Of a stretch of 64,000 nucleotides of DNA, positions 44,820 to 55,798 are shown piece after piece. This DNA is from Dulcicalothrix desertica PCC 7102 (GTDB taxonomy: Bacteria; Cyanobacteriota; Cyanobacteriia; Cyanobacteriales; Nostocaceae), in contig NZ_RSCL01000020.1 of the NCBI RefSeq assembly GCF_003991905.1, positions 81,715 through 145,714 of the forward strand, given 5' to 3'. How positions within the stretch are numbered: position 1 is the stretch's first letter; every line of letters starts with the position of its first letter. Under the pieces are notes generated by a model that searched no databases, was not told the origin of the DNA, and was given only the letters and a program-made list of their open reading frames with translations. The translations under genes were made by a program, and so were the position numbers.

Positions 44820-44841
44820 GAGACGTGATTTATCACGTCTC
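44820..44841. repeat. Dispersed GAGACGTGA palindrome
   Basis: Arms GAGACGTGAT/ATCACGTCTC around two bases, just beyond the SLH gene stop codon. Confidence 0.8.
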
Positions 44842-44852
44842 TACATTATTAT

Positions 44853-46502
44853 TTAGGGGGTTCTGACGATATAGGGGGAAGGAATAGCTTGCGCTTGACC
44901 GGCATTAACTAAAGCTTGGTAAACAAAAGCAGCAACTTCCGCACGGGTTGCTTCGCGAGTTGGGTTGAGTTGTCTCACGGTAGGATAGTTGACTACTAGT
45001 CCTCTAGAGGTTGCGGCTGCAACTGGGCTAGCTGCATAGTTAGGAATACGAGCTGCATCGCTAAAGAAAGAATTAACGCTAACGTTAGGAGCAGTTAAAC
45101 CTAAGCCATTTGCTAGTGCAACAAGTACTTGTACACGTTCGATTTGTTGTGCTGGTTTAAATGTACGGTCAGGATAACCAGAGATAAAACCACCACGTGC
45201 AGCAGTTTGAATTACTTGAAACGCCCAAAAGTCATTCTTTACGTCTGTAAAGTTAGCTGCTTCTCTCTTTGGTGCTGGGTTAAAGGCTTTAGCAATAATA
45301 GCCGCAAATTGTGCGCGTGTTACTGGTTCGTTTGGTTTAAAGGTGCCATCGGGGAACCCGGCAATAATATTACGCGAAGCTAAAGCTTCAATATGCGCTT
45401 TTGCCCAATAATCACCAGTTACATCTTTGAAAGCTGTTGCACCTCCTACTACTGGTGGTGGTTCAACTTTTGCCACAACTAATTCGACTTTACCTGAAGT
45501 CCGGGTTGGGTCTACATCGTTACCAACAGCGGTAATAATTTTGTTTGTAGTGAAGTTATAAATATCAAAGAACTTTTTCGGGTCTTTTTTGCCGTTGTTG
45601 CGAATTAGGTTTTTACCTGGACTTTCTTGGGTACCTAAGTCTGGTTCTGCATTTTGAATTGCTATCAAACCGTGGTCACGGTTATCTTGAATGACGTTGT
45701 TTCGCAATACTGGTTTAGCTGTACTACTAATTACAATCCCACCGTTGTTCTGAGTAATTTGGTTATCAGTAATTAAAGGTGATGCGCTGTCGCTAACTGC
45801 AATTCCAAAACCTGTGTTTTGGAACAGGTTGTTACGAAGTTCACCTTTGGCATTTTTAGCGACTGAAACGCCATTGCCTTGGTTAAGAGTAAAGATATTA
45901 TTTTCGATTTTAGGATTACCTGTACCTGTGACAAATACACCTTCACGAACGCTTTGTGTAAAAGTACTATTTTGAATAGTTGGATTCGTTGATTCTACCC
46001 ATACTGCGGTTCCGCGTCCGTTAGGGTTAGTAACTGTGACTCCAGAAACTACCGCGTCATTACCTGCCAAAATTGTAATATTCTGACGTGCAAAAGTACG
46101 GCTCGTGTAAAATCCACCGCCACTTATTAACACTGTTTGACCTTTAGAGTTGTCATCTCCCCGTAGAGTTATTCCTGGATTTAAGGCAATTGGGAATGTT
46201 TCACCACTTTCGGCGTTATAAGTCCCCGGCGCCAATTGAATAATAGTACCTGGTTGTGCGCTTTTTAAGGCAAAACTAATCGATTTAAATGGTGTCGCTT
46301 CAGCTGTGCCGGCGCCTGCCGCATCATTGCCAGTTGCTGAGTTAACGTATAGTATAGTACCAGTAGCAGGAGCCTGAGCGGTACGAGTTGGAACTTGAGC
46401 GTTGGTAGCACCATTGTTGAGAAATGCTGGCACGATGGTAGAGGCGCCAGAAGCTACGATTAAAGCGGATAAGATAGCGGGCAGCGCACGTTGCTTGGTC
46501 AT
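44853..46502 (-). CDS. SLH-domain surface protein with right-handed beta-helix
   Basis: 549-aa exported protein from ATG 46502. It has a signal peptide (MTKQRALPAILSALIVASG), then a DUF1565/pectate-lyase-like parallel beta-helix (about 45-330) with repeats such as NPTIQNSTFTQSVREGVFV and NPKIENNIFTLNQGNGVSV. The C-terminus has two or more SLH modules (FKDVTGDYWAKAHIEAL, GFPDGTFKPNEPVTRAQFA, GYPDRTFKPAQQIERVQ). SLH domains bind cell-wall polymer or span the periplasm in cyanobacteria. The open frame continues upstream to 46646 with a non-signal-like sequence, so I favour the inner start. Confidence 0.88.
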   Translation of the reverse strand: MTKQRALPAILSALIVASGASTIVPAFLNNGATNAQVPTRTAQAPATGTILYVNSATGNDAAGAGTAEATPFKSISFALKSAQPGTIIQLAPGTYNAESGETFPIALNPGITLRGDDNSKGQTVLISGGGFYTSRTFARQNITILAGNDAVVSGVTVTNPNGRGTAVWVESTNPTIQNSTFTQSVREGVFVTGTGNPKIENNIFTLNQGNGVSVAKNAKGELRNNLFQNTGFGIAVSDSASPLITDNQITQNNGGIVISSTAKPVLRNNVIQDNRDHGLIAIQNAEPDLGTQESPGKNLIRNNGKKDPKKFFDIYNFTTNKIITAVGNDVDPTRTSGKVELVVAKVEPPPVVGGATAFKDVTGDYWAKAHIEALASRNIIAGFPDGTFKPNEPVTRAQFAAIIAKAFNPAPKREAANFTDVKNDFWAFQVIQTAARGGFISGYPDRTFKPAQQIERVQVLVALANGLGLTAPNVSVNSFFSDAARIPNYAASPVAAATSRGLVVNYPTVRQLNPTREATRAEVAAFVYQALVNAGQAQAIPSPYIVRTP

Positions 46503-46810
46503 ACGGTTGCTGTGTGTGAAAAAGGAATTGTTATTGCGTTGATTGTGTAAACCCTGACGTGTCATCTGATTCGCGTCTATAAATTTGCTGAAAAGTTGGC
46601 ATCTTGAGTCGGGTCTATTTTGCAGCAGTATTGCTATCAAACCCATGCAAAACTATACCGGAAGACTCGCACATTATCAGCACAGTTCCTTACGAAAATC
46701 AGAATTTATATTTATGGGTAAATGACCTTAAAAGCTATTGCTGCAATACATGCAACTAATAAGGTGTAATTATCGTCACATGATAATTAGGTTCAAATAT
46801 ATATAAGTAA

Positions 46811-47344
46811 ATGCTACGATTTATATTAATGCGCTATTGCTTGATAATAGCTGCTAGCATGTGCGTGTTTTCAATGAGTGTCCCCGTATTTGCCGCAGAA
46901 CAGATTGTTCTTAAATATCGCGCTTTCCGTCAACCGTTTCCTGTAAAAGAACTTTCGACTCTCGCTGATACTGGGCAACCTTCACTGCCACTACGCGCAG
47001 CTTTAGCGTTAGCGAAACAAGACCCTCAGAAAGTTCGTAACTATTTGACGGCGCCTGTGAAAGTCAATCCTGTTATTTTAGAAAGGGTATTGAACAGTCC
47101 TGTTGGGAATGTAATTTTAGACCAAATTAGTCAGGTGATTCATACACCGACGCGAAAAACCGATAGACAAGCTATGCGAACTGCACTTGTACTATCGGCG
47201 GCTAAGGATAATGATATTAAGTTAATTGAAGTTATTAGAAATTATCCAGGAAAAGAAGTGGAGGTAGATGGCGATAATCTTGAAAAAGCTTATCGCCAGT
47301 TACGTAGTTTGCAAGGGAGCTTGCAGAATATATTGGGTTTTTAG
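46811..47344 (+). CDS. DUF1400 secreted protein
   Basis: 177 aa with a signal peptide (RYCLIIAASMCVFSMSVPVFA, cleavage after AFA-like site near 28). The mature part matches the DUF1400 domain found at the N-terminus of cyanobacterial alpha/beta hydrolases (EQIVLKYRAFRQPFPVKELS). Here it stands alone without the hydrolase. An ATG at 46829 is an alternative start. The function of DUF1400 is unknown. Confidence 0.8.
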   Translation: MLRFILMRYCLIIAASMCVFSMSVPVFAAEQIVLKYRAFRQPFPVKELSTLADTGQPSLPLRAALALAKQDPQKVRNYLTAPVKVNPVILERVLNSPVGNVILDQISQVIHTPTRKTDRQAMRTALVLSAAKDNDIKLIEVIRNYPGKEVEVDGDNLEKAYRQLRSLQGSLQNILGF

Positions 47345-47346
47345 GG

Positions 47347-47541
47347 TTAGTACGCCAAATTTTCCAAAGTTTCTCGTAAATACCTTTGTACTTGTTCTTC
47401 TAGGCGCAGGTTTTGATACTTGGCACCTGCTTCGAGTTGCCAACGTAAAAATCCTGAGCTTGCGCCTATGGCTTGTTGCAAGCTGTTCCAAATTTCTGTG
47501 TCCGCTATATTGTTATTTGATTCTAAATTAATGTTACCCAT
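47347..47541 (-). CDS. Short hypothetical cyanobacterial protein
   Basis: 64 aa starting MGNINLESNNNIAD; a longer in-frame start at 47616 would add 25 residues of non-coding character (ANLHCFAPIALEVQL). It is soluble and helical, with WNSLQQAIGASSGFLRWQLE and LEEQVQRYLRETLENLAY. The pattern resembles small conserved proteins of unknown function in this phylum. It ends two bases from the DUF1400 stop, convergent. Confidence 0.6.
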   Translation of the reverse strand: MGNINLESNNNIADTEIWNSLQQAIGASSGFLRWQLEAGAKYQNLRLEEQVQRYLRETLENLAY

Positions 47542-47857
47542 TATACATAACTCCGATAGTTGTACTTCGAGAGCGATTGGGGCAAAGCAGTGTAAATTTG
47601 CACCCTGAAAAAGCAAAAATTAACTTTAACTTTAACTATTCCTTTATAAAACTAATCTTGTTTACATAGTAATTCTGTTACATTGATGACTAAACAGAGG
47701 AAATTAGTACGTAAATTCGGAAAATTGTTCTGAAAATTGTATTTATATTTCTAAATTCAAATTATAAGGGGCACAAGAATAATTGTGCCCACTTAAATAC
47801 TGATAAATGGAATAGTAAAGTTGGAGATTTTAGAGAAAATCTAAAATCTCAAATTTA
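47542..47857. other. Gene-free interval with infB terminator hairpin
   Basis: GGGCACAA (47769-47776) pairs with TTGTGCCC (47783-47790) about 70 bases after the infB stop. On the minus strand it is followed by a TA-rich stretch and is a probable infB terminator. Nothing else is recognisable here. Confidence 0.5.
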
Positions 47858-50800
47858 CTATTTCTTGGTGGAGGCTAGGGTTCGGCGTTTTGTTACCATC
47901 TGGAAGCCTTCGATGATGTCACCTTCTACCCAGTCGTTGAACTTGTCGATGCCGATACCACATTCGTAGCCAGCGTTGACTTCGCGTGCGTCTTCTTTCA
48001 TACGTTTGAGTGAGTCAAGCGCACCCTCGAAGAGTTGTTTGCCTGCACGTAGTACTCGTACTTTGCAGTTGCGTATCAACTTGCCATTTTGAATGTAGCA
48101 ACCTGCAACGGCGCCACGACCAACAGGGAAGACGGCACGAACTTCGGCGCTCCCCAATGCTTCTTCGACCAATTCGGGTTCCAACAAACCTTCGAGCGCA
48201 TCTTGAATGTCTTCGAGTAACTTGTAAATAATGTTGTACTCGCGAACATCCACACCAGCTTCGTCGGCAGCAGAACGGGCGCCACTTGCGTAGGTAGTAT
48301 TGAAACCAATAATAACCGCACCACTCGCTGCTGCTAAGTCAATATCAGTTTGAGTAATCTCACCTGCGGCTGAAAGCAATAAGCGAATTTGCACTTCGTT
48401 TTGTGGAAGTTGCTTTAATGAACCCACAATTGCTTCGACTGAACCTTGAACGTCTCCTTTCAATATCAAGTTGAGTTCTTTCAGTTCGCCTTCCTGTGCT
48501 TTCGCGGAAATACCCGCCAAAGTGACACGTCCTTGCATCAAACGTGATTGACGAATCTTCTCGGCACGTATAGCGGCAATTGAGCGCGCTTCTTTTTCTA
48601 CCAAGAATACTTCAAACTCATCACCTGCGGCAGGTACGTCACTTAAGCCCAATACCTCTACTGCAAACGACGGTGAAGCTACATCTACGCGCTTGCCGTG
48701 GTCATCGACCATTGCCCGCACTTTACCGAACACTGAACCAGCAACCAGAATATCGCCGACTCTCAATGTACCGTTTTGAATCAATAAAGTCGCAACTGCT
48801 CCCTTCGCTTTATCAAGATGCGCTTCGATAACAGTACCTTTTGCTGTACGATTTGGATTCGCTGATAGTTCTTCGACTTCTGCTACTAACAAAATCATCT
48901 CTAACAAGGTGTCTAAATTTTCACCCTTGATGGCGCTGACGGGTACCATAATGGTCTCACCACCCCATTCTTCAGGTGTCATACTATACTGCGTTAGCTC
49001 TTGTTTCACGCGGTCGGGCTGGGCGCCTTCTTTATCAATTTTGTTGATAGCGACGACAATTGGCACTCCTGCTGCTTGTGCGTGACTAATCGCTTCTACT
49101 GTTTGTGGACGTACACCGTCATCGGCTGCCACTACTAATATCGCGATGTCAGTAACGCGCGCTCCTCGTGCCCGCATTGCGGTGAATGCTTCGTGACCAG
49201 GTGTATCAAGGAACACAACTTGTTGCATTTCGCCGTTGTGTTCAACGTCAACATGGTAGGCGCCAATGTGCTGAGTAATACCACCTGCTTCACCTGCTGC
49301 GACCTTCGTTTTACGAATCGAGTCAAGTAAGGTAGTTTTACCGTGGTCAACGTGACCCATAATTGTAACAACCGGCGGACGACGTTGGAGATTATCTAAA
49401 TCTCCAGCCTCAATCATTTCGGTGACTTTACGAGCTTCTGCTTCTTTCTCTTGAGTTTCGACGGCAATTTCTAGCTCGGTACAAATTAAGGTGATTGTGG
49501 GGATGTCGAGGTTTTGAGTAATGCTGACTGGAATACCTTTGATGAAAAGAATTTTAACGATTTCGGTATCAGCTACTGCTATGGCATCCGACAATTCCTG
49601 TACGGTCAGTGTACCAGTTACTATCAATGTTGAAGGGCGCTCACGCTTGACTTCTGTGTCGTTACGGCGCTTGTTTTGGTCGCGAGAAGAAGACGAAGAA
49701 GAAGCATTAGCTCTTTTTACTGCTCTTTGTTGTTGGGTAACAGCTGCACTTGTTGGAGCTTGAATTGGTTTAGTTGATTTTGGTTTTGGAGGACGGACAA
49801 TCGCGTTGCTAACCTGAATCGCAGTTTGTGCATCTGGATCGTCATCATCAAGAAGATCGTCTTCGTCAAATTCTTCTTCGATGAGGGGTTTATTACGCTT
49901 CGCTTTAGCTGCTTTAGCTGCTTTTGATTCTTTGGTTTCTTCGATTTCTTCTTCAACCCATTTTTTACCACCTTTACTTGGACGAGGTGGACTTGGGCGC
50001 CGAAGTTCGATTGTTTCGTCTGGAATTGTTGTAGTTGTAGTTTTATCGCCCGTTTTTTCGCCACCAGAAGCAGGTCGTGATGGTGGTGCAACTAGCCTTG
50101 GTGCAGTTGCAACGGGAACTGCTTCTGATGCAGAGCGCGAAGGTCGATTTGGGCGAGCTACGTCGCTTGGGGCGCCACCACCTGCGGGTTGTCGATTTCC
50201 TCTTTCTGGTTTGCCTGCACCACCGCCACCTGGACGTGCTGGTTTTGGCGTTCCTGACTGTTGTTCTGTAGCTGTTGGAGCACCACCTTTGTTGCCCTTT
50301 GGCTTACTTGGTGGCGCCTCGCTACGGTCGCGTTTCAATACCGGTTTTTCGGTCGGCGCACCAGCTATCGCACCCTCTAATTGCGCCTCGGGTCGGCTTG
50401 GAGGTGCCGACAACTGTGGCTTCTGGGGTTTCTCCGGTTTGTTACGCGGAGGCGCCGATTTTTCGGGTTTCTCGGCTGCGATTTTCTCAGCGGGCTGATT
50501 GGTACTGGGCTTGCTATCCACGTTTACTGCTGGTGCAGGTTGTTGTGTGGAATCGCTTGTATTGCGGGCTACGGGTCGAATAGGTGCCGTCGGCTTCATG
50601 GGGGAGACTGCTGGAGCGATAGGTCGAGGGTTTGAGGGAGATTTGGCGGATTGGTTATTGCTGAGGCTAAACGCATCAACGGCGTTGGTATTAAAGTTAT
50701 TTAACAATTTAGGTTTGCGAATTTCTAAAATCTGTTGTTTGGTTGGTGTTGTCGGTCGGTTGTTACCAGTCGAAGATAAATTATTTTTTTGACTGGCGCC

Positions 50801-50998
50801 ATTATCCTTTCTGATATTTGAAGGAGCAGGTGGTCGCTTCTCGGCTTCTAACCGAATAAGCTCTGCCTCTGGTTCTGTAATTGTACTACTATGACTCTTA
50901 ACTGAGATATTGAGCTGGTCGCAAATTGCTAATAGCTCTTTGTTATCCAAATTCAATTCCTTTGATAATTCATAGATTCTAACTTTGCCGTTGTTCAT
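47858..50998 (-). CDS. infB: Translation initiation factor IF-2
   Basis: GTPase that brings initiator tRNA to the ribosome and promotes subunit joining. The 1046-aa protein has an IF2_N motif ([20 protein letters not shown]), a very long disordered Pro/Lys/Ser-rich linker (about 60-430), a second IF2_N ([20 protein letters not shown]), the G domain ([28 protein letters not shown]) and domains II-IV. The long linker is usual in cyanobacteria. It ends the rimP-nusA-ylxR-infB cluster, after a 475-base gap. Confidence 0.96.
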   Translation of the reverse strand: MNNGKVRIYELSKELNLDNKELLAICDQLNISVKSHSSTITEPEAELIRLEAEKRPPAPSNIRKDNGASQKNNLSSTGNNRPTTPTKQQILEIRKPKLLNNFNTNAVDAFSLSNNQSAKSPSNPRPIAPAVSPMKPTAPIRPVARNTSDSTQQPAPAVNVDSKPSTNQPAEKIAAEKPEKSAPPRNKPEKPQKPQLSAPPSRPEAQLEGAIAGAPTEKPVLKRDRSEAPPSKPKGNKGGAPTATEQQSGTPKPARPGGGGAGKPERGNRQPAGGGAPSDVARPNRPSRSASEAVPVATAPRLVAPPSRPASGGEKTGDKTTTTTIPDETIELRRPSPPRPSKGGKKWVEEEIEETKESKAAKAAKAKRNKPLIEEEFDEDDLLDDDDPDAQTAIQVSNAIVRPPKPKSTKPIQAPTSAAVTQQQRAVKRANASSSSSSRDQNKRRNDTEVKRERPSTLIVTGTLTVQELSDAIAVADTEIVKILFIKGIPVSITQNLDIPTITLICTELEIAVETQEKEAEARKVTEMIEAGDLDNLQRRPPVVTIMGHVDHGKTTLLDSIRKTKVAAGEAGGITQHIGAYHVDVEHNGEMQQVVFLDTPGHEAFTAMRARGARVTDIAILVVAADDGVRPQTVEAISHAQAAGVPIVVAINKIDKEGAQPDRVKQELTQYSMTPEEWGGETIMVPVSAIKGENLDTLLEMILLVAEVEELSANPNRTAKGTVIEAHLDKAKGAVATLLIQNGTLRVGDILVAGSVFGKVRAMVDDHGKRVDVASPSFAVEVLGLSDVPAAGDEFEVFLVEKEARSIAAIRAEKIRQSRLMQGRVTLAGISAKAQEGELKELNLILKGDVQGSVEAIVGSLKQLPQNEVQIRLLLSAAGEITQTDIDLAAASGAVIIGFNTTYASGARSAADEAGVDVREYNIIYKLLEDIQDALEGLLEPELVEEALGSAEVRAVFPVGRGAVAGCYIQNGKLIRNCKVRVLRAGKQLFEGALDSLKRMKEDAREVNAGYECGIGIDKFNDWVEGDIIEGFQMVTKRRTLASTKK

Positions 50999-51473
50999 CC
51001 ACTCTTCCCCTATAAGAATACAGTTTTTGCGGATGGTTGCCAGCGCTATTTGACGCGCATCTCCATCCTTCGGTTACTGCTTTTAGGTTGCCGTTAAATA
51101 CTGTTTGCCGGTGCCTCCAAGTATATATAGGAAGAGAGATGTTTGTTTTTATGCTGGCATTACCCACGCGCCTAATCGGTTTAATGCCTTGCGGCTTTTT
51201 GTCGCTACCTAGTAGGAGTATCAATTTAATGTCTTTTTTGCTTTGTTACTTTCTTTTTGAGTTTACTCGACACAATCAAACAGCGATAATAACCCAGGTT
51301 TGAGCAAGAGCCTATGCGATTAAACAATTTTATAATCAGCAAGTAACAACTACTCAACTACTATTGTGGCATTAACCCCGAAGCTACGCACCATTATTTA
51401 AACGAGCAATTAGATAAGACTGTTCTTAAACTGCCTGTAGGGGTAACGCTGTTGCGCGGGGTTTTAACCAATA
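50999..51473. other. Gene-free leader between ylxR and infB
   Basis: A 475-base gap inside an otherwise conserved gene cluster. A plus-strand open frame here (51037-51303) has no family features and is antisense to the operon. A direct GGTTGCC repeat occurs at about 51035 and 51098. It may contain an internal infB promoter, but none is identifiable by eye. Confidence 0.4.
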
Positions 51474-51740
51474 TTAACGATTGTAGGTTGAACCACTGTC
51501 AACCGTTGCCAGGAGCTTCTGATAAATTTCATCAGAGACCGCTGCGTGCAACGCTCGTCCTAATCGATTTTTTTTCTGAGCTGCTCCTAAACAATCGTAA
51601 GACGGACAAATATAGGCAGAACGCCCCATGCCCTCATTTAATTGTACCTGCCCAGAAGGAAACACGCGGACAATCCGCCAAAACTCTTCCTTTAAACCGA
51701 TTTTGCGACAGCTTAAACAACGTCGATAATTAGGTTTCAT
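51474..51740 (-). CDS. ylxR: YlxR/RnpM family RNA-binding protein
   Basis: 88-aa basic protein of the YlxR (DUF448) family. It shows the conserved N-terminal RRCLSCRKIG, GRSAYICPSYDCLGAAQKKN, and a loop with three cysteines. In Firmicutes the homologue modulates RNase P (RnpM). The conserved position between nusA and infB confirms the call. The C-terminus is normal. Confidence 0.92.
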   Translation of the reverse strand: MKPNYRRCLSCRKIGLKEEFWRIVRVFPSGQVQLNEGMGRSAYICPSYDCLGAAQKKNRLGRALHAAVSDEIYQKLLATVDSGSTYNR

Positions 51741-51833
51741 TATTGTGATACGTTCTTTGCGCGCTCTCTAAACTTAAAAAAAGATGTAATGTTTCTTTGA
51801 CTCTACTTACTATTGGTACTTAGTGTCAAAGTT

Positions 51834-53189
51834 TTATCTTCGCACATCTTCCTCTCGGTCGGAGTCTAACTCGTCTAATTCCTCCAAATCTTCATCTAAA
51901 TCCTCAAAATCTCTCCCTAGTGCCATTTTTTCGTCATACTCTTCGTCCTCCTCATATTCTTCATCATACTCGTCTTCGAGAGCTTCAAGTCGTGCTGCTT
52001 CTTCTGCCGCTTTGGCACGTGCCGCAGCAAATTTAGTATCCTCTCCTTCACGGTCGTACTTTGCTTTATCTTTTATATCTATTTTCCAACCAGTTAGGCG
52101 AGCTGCTAACCGAACATTTTGCCCTTCTTTACCTATTGCCAAACTTAATTGATCTTCGGCTACTAGTACATGAGTTTGACGAGTTTCGGGATCCATTAGT
52201 CGCACTTCGTCAACTCGTGCAGGACTCAAAGCATTAGCAATATAAGTAGCGGGGTCAGGAGACCAGCGAATTACGTCAATTTTTTCACCGCGCAACTCGT
52301 TGACTACAACTTGAATTCGTGATCCCCGTGCCCCAATACAGGCGCCAACAGGGTCAACATCACGGTCTAAAGTATCAACAGCAATTTTGGTTCTTGGCCC
52401 AACATAACGAGAAGGAGGATTCGCTTCTCTAGCAACAGCGACTATTCGTACTACTTCGTCTTCAATTTCGGGAACTTCATTAGCAAACAAATATACTACT
52501 AAACCAGCATCAGCGCGAGATACCAATAGCTGGGGTCCACGCTGCTGCCCTTGAGATACTTTCTTTAAATAAACCTTAAATGTTGCGTTTGCTCGATAGT
52601 TATCATTAGGTAATTGTTCGCGCTTTGGCAACTCAGCTTCGACTTCAGGTTGCCCAAATCCGCTGCTAACCGCCAAAATTACAGATTGACGCTCAAACCG
52701 CAGTACACGCGCTTGTAATACCGAACTTTCTAAGTCTTGAAACTCTTCTTGCACCATTTGACGCTGCTGGTCGCGAAGCTTTTGCGCTAGCACTTGCTTT
52801 GTTTGCATCGCTGCCATGCGTCCAAACTCTTCTTTTTTGTCAGGGGTAACATCAAGAATTACTTCTTGCCCTAACTCTGCTCCCTCACCACCCATGTCTT
52901 TGACTTGTTCGAGTGAGATTTCATGGTCTGAGTTAACGACTTGCTCAACAATTGTTTTGGTAGCAACGACGCGAAAACCTTGGTCTTCGATATCAAGCTG
53001 AACGTCAAAATTATCGAAATAATCTTCGTCAAACTGTCTACGCTCCATATTTTGAGCGCGTCGATAACGTTCGTATCCTTTTAGCAATGCTTCGCGAATT
53101 GCTGCTTGTACAGCGGAACGAGGTAAATTACGCTCACGGCTTATACTTTCGATAAGTTCTTTTAATCCCTGTAACTCAATCATTGACAT
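51834..53189 (-). CDS. nusA: Transcription termination/antitermination factor NusA
   Basis: Binds RNA polymerase and nascent RNA to modulate pausing and termination. From ATG 53189 (MSMIELQGLKELIESISRER) the 451-aa protein has the NusA N-domain, an S1 domain (about 135-200, LGQEVILDVTPDKKEEFG), KH1 and KH2 (GACIGARGSRIQVVVNELRG; LSLAIGKEGQNVRLAARLTG). A highly acidic tail of about 60 residues (EEYDEEYEEDEEYDEK) follows. A GGAG ribosome site stands nine bases upstream; the TTG at 53204 is a less likely start. Confidence 0.95.
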   Translation of the reverse strand: MSMIELQGLKELIESISRERNLPRSAVQAAIREALLKGYERYRRAQNMERRQFDEDYFDNFDVQLDIEDQGFRVVATKTIVEQVVNSDHEISLEQVKDMGGEGAELGQEVILDVTPDKKEEFGRMAAMQTKQVLAQKLRDQQRQMVQEEFQDLESSVLQARVLRFERQSVILAVSSGFGQPEVEAELPKREQLPNDNYRANATFKVYLKKVSQGQQRGPQLLVSRADAGLVVYLFANEVPEIEDEVVRIVAVAREANPPSRYVGPRTKIAVDTLDRDVDPVGACIGARGSRIQVVVNELRGEKIDVIRWSPDPATYIANALSPARVDEVRLMDPETRQTHVLVAEDQLSLAIGKEGQNVRLAARLTGWKIDIKDKAKYDREGEDTKFAAARAKAAEEAARLEALEDEYDEEYEEDEEYDEKMALGRDFEDLDEDLEELDELDSDREEDVRR

Positions 53190-53476
53190 AGTGAAAATCT
53201 CCAAAGAATCGATTTTAATTTAATTGTTTAGTTGTTTAGTTGTTGGTAGTAATTGTGAGTTGCATAGTTGATATTTAAATTTGCCGTGAAAGTTGAGTGC
53301 GTGTAACTCTTGCATCTCTGACTTTGAGGTGCAAGCCGAAATAACTACGCACTTCAATGAGCGCGCGCCGACTAGTAACAAACCAATAATCAAGTAGCGC
53401 GGGTAAATTCTGTCAGTTATAAAGCTACCCTTAATATATAGATAGGCGCCGCGTGACAGAAAAAATAATTGCGCTT

Positions 53477-53944
53477 CTATTTACCTCGACGCTCGTCAAG
53501 TTGAACTTTGGTAATTTGAGAGCGAGGAATCTCAACAATTCTTCCTTTTAGGTTCAAAAAAACTTTATTTTCATCCCTACGAATTAGTTGACCTGCCCAG
53601 TCCTGTTGTCCTTCATGGGGTGGCGAAGTCGAGACAATAATACCAAAGCCTTTAAAGGTTAGGAATTCCCGGTCAGTAGTTAGTTGTCTAGAAATACCAG
53701 GACTAGAGACTTCTAACACATAAGCATCTGGAATAATCGATGCTGCATCTAATGAGGCTTCTAACGCACGACTCATTCGCTCACAATCGTCTAAACCAGT
53801 ATCCTGCTCTTTATTACGAATATCTACCCGTAAAACAGGAGGACGCTGATTTGTATGAAAAACAGCGCCAACAACTTCTAACCCCAGTTCTTCTGCCACT
53901 GGTGTCGCCATTTCAATAACTTGTGGGACTAACGGATGAGTCAT
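53477..53944 (-). CDS. rimP: Ribosome maturation factor RimP
   Basis: Assists 30S subunit maturation. The 155-aa protein has the typical [20 protein letters not shown] start of the N-domain, [15 protein letters not shown], and [17 protein letters not shown] at the domain junction. First gene of the rimP-nusA-ylxR-infB cluster. The 287-base gap to nusA has no second gene; it holds one GGCGCC site and GC-rich GCGCGCGCC. Confidence 0.94.
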   Translation of the reverse strand: MTHPLVPQVIEMATPVAEELGLEVVGAVFHTNQRPPVLRVDIRNKEQDTGLDDCERMSRALEASLDAASIIPDAYVLEVSSPGISRQLTTDREFLTFKGFGIIVSTSPPHEGQQDWAGQLIRRDENKVFLNLKGRIVEIPRSQITKVQLDERRGK

Positions 53945-53957
53945 GCAATAAATTCCA

Positions 53958-53984
53958 ACAAAAAAAGTGGGCTACAACCCACTT
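53958..53984 (-). terminator. Terminator of the 54140 gene, just before rimP
   Basis: On the minus strand AAGTGGG, a 6-base loop and CCCACTT are followed by seven T. It separates the upstream membrane-protein gene from the rimP start at 53944. Confidence 0.8.
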
Positions 53985-54139
53985 CCTGCGATAAGGATAT
54001 CTTTCAAGAAGTCTTGTGACGAACCGTTAGATGGTTCGCCTCTATAATCGAGTTTAGCGCATTTCTTCCAGAGCGAGAAGCTATAAATTAACTTTCTTTA
54101 TGAAACGCGACATGGCACTCGTATTGTTTCATAGTCTCC

Positions 54140-55570
54140 CTATTCCCTCTTCGGTAGCACAATTTCTGAATGCACCACTGTTTGAACTTTCATAGAACGC
54201 GTTTGCTCAAGCACCTGCTGGATATCTTCTTGGGACAAACGCTGTACATAATTAAGTTTTACTTCTTCTAAAAAGTCAGAAAGTAGACTTTGCAGTTCTG
54301 TAATTACCTGTTTTTTCTGCATTTCGGCGCCGAGGGTATCAGTAAAACGCTGTAACAACTGGCTAGAAAGAGTCGCTGAAACTGGGTCTTCGACGGCGCT
54401 AATTATCGCATTATATAGATTTGTGGCTATTTGAGATGCCAGTTGTTCGCTGATTTGAGTTTGAAATTGCGAAACACCAGGTAGTACTTGCAAATTTTTA
54501 TACACTGGTGCTTGATTTAAGGCGCCTTCAATATTGTGGCGTAAAATAGCGGTAATTTCGGGCTGAATCTTTGGCAAAACCTGGTAAATTACCGTTTGCA
54601 CCAGAATCGTAGAAATTGCTTCAACTTCATTAACATTATTGATATCAATGTAAGGACGAATACTTTCTTTTTGAAGCAACCACCGAGTTAATTCACCCCG
54701 CTTTACCGAACCCTGAATTTGATTAATCACCCGAACCACAATAATTTCAGTAAATTCTTCTGCGAAGTTAGATACTATACCTCTATGTACTTGCGTGCGA
54801 ATCGATTGAAAATTAATAATTTTGGCTTTATCAAGACGGATGATAACAGGAATCACACGCAAAATTCGCCAAAATGGTAATACTAGCAATAAATTATACC
54901 AATGCCAAATAATAGCTTCAAGCCAGCTAAACTCAGGATGACGACGTTTGATAAAAAAGCTACTGGCTAGCAGTTCCATGCCGAATATTAACGTGAAGGG
55001 GAAGTCAATCCAAAAAAATCTATCAACAAATTCGCCGTTCTCACCAATTTGACGGTAGTAGTTGGTGGCAATTAGCGGTTTAATTCTACGATTGAAAAAT
55101 TCTATTTCTTGATTCCATCCCTTCTGCTGTAGGTTTGCTTGACTCCAGAAAAACGCAAATGCTTTCTTAGCAGACTTTTCTCCAGTATGGTCACGCATTC
55201 GGTTCTTGATTTTTTCTAGCGTTCCACTTTTATCTGCCAGTGCAAACGGGTTCGTCTCGATTATCTCACTACTAGTGCGCCGTAATTCCTCTAACAGGGC
55301 GCCAACAACTTTCGACTCTACCCCTGTTTGACTAACTTGAGAAGAAACAGTTGTGACAGCTGCTAAATAAGCTTCTGTCTCACGATGAGGTTGTATACCT
55401 TTAATTGGGTCATACAAACGAGCCAAAGAAGGTAAATTACGTAAGTAAAAATCCCGCCAAGGAATGTAACCTAAATCAAATAAAACAAATCCTAAATTAA
55501 TTGTGGCGGTAATAGCCATTAATCGCTCAAACCACAGACTCCATCTATTCAAGGGTTTTCGGCTAATCAT
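54140..55570 (-). CDS. Conserved-looking membrane protein, unknown function
   Basis: 476 aa. Hydrophobic segments lie near 15-35 (LMAITATINLGFVLFDLGYI), at about 185-205 (FPFTLIFGMELLASSFF) and at about 220-240 (WHWYNLLLVLPFWRILRVIPV), the last two like a voltage-sensor or ion-channel-type hairpin. The C-terminal 230 residues are soluble and helical (FAEEFTEIIVVRVINQI; HNIEGALNQAPVYKNLQ). I do not recognise the family. It has its own terminator and is not part of the rimP cluster. Confidence 0.7.
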   Translation of the reverse strand: MISRKPLNRWSLWFERLMAITATINLGFVLFDLGYIPWRDFYLRNLPSLARLYDPIKGIQPHRETEAYLAAVTTVSSQVSQTGVESKVVGALLEELRRTSSEIIETNPFALADKSGTLEKIKNRMRDHTGEKSAKKAFAFFWSQANLQQKGWNQEIEFFNRRIKPLIATNYYRQIGENGEFVDRFFWIDFPFTLIFGMELLASSFFIKRRHPEFSWLEAIIWHWYNLLLVLPFWRILRVIPVIIRLDKAKIINFQSIRTQVHRGIVSNFAEEFTEIIVVRVINQIQGSVKRGELTRWLLQKESIRPYIDINNVNEVEAISTILVQTVIYQVLPKIQPEITAILRHNIEGALNQAPVYKNLQVLPGVSQFQTQISEQLASQIATNLYNAIISAVEDPVSATLSSQLLQRFTDTLGAEMQKKQVITELQSLLSDFLEEVKLNYVQRLSQEDIQQVLEQTRSMKVQTVVHSEIVLPKRE

Positions 55571-55798
55571 CTTTTTAAATTACGCTTTAATCTACGGGGT
55601 ATTATTTTTTATACTCAACACTTCTAGTTAATGGCAAAACTTTCGTTAATTTTAAGATACCTCTATCGGGGGATGACAGAGCAAAGTCACAATAGATTAT
55701 TTAAATTAAATTAACATCAGTAAAAATATTCAAAAATCATCAATAATCAATGAAAAACTAGTTACTAACAACAGATTTAATCAACAGGAGTTTTGAGC

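Noticed and set aside
49881-50498. 205-aa Gly/Ser-rich open frame opposite infB
   Set aside because: It is the antisense shadow of the low-complexity IF-2 linker.
51037-51303. Plus-strand 88-aa open frame between ylxR and infB
   Set aside because: No family features and antisense to the operon; likely non-coding.
54010-54110. Possible tRNA or small structured RNA upstream of rimP
   Set aside because: A GAACC/GGTTC hairpin exists, but there is no cloverleaf, T-loop motif or acceptor stem.
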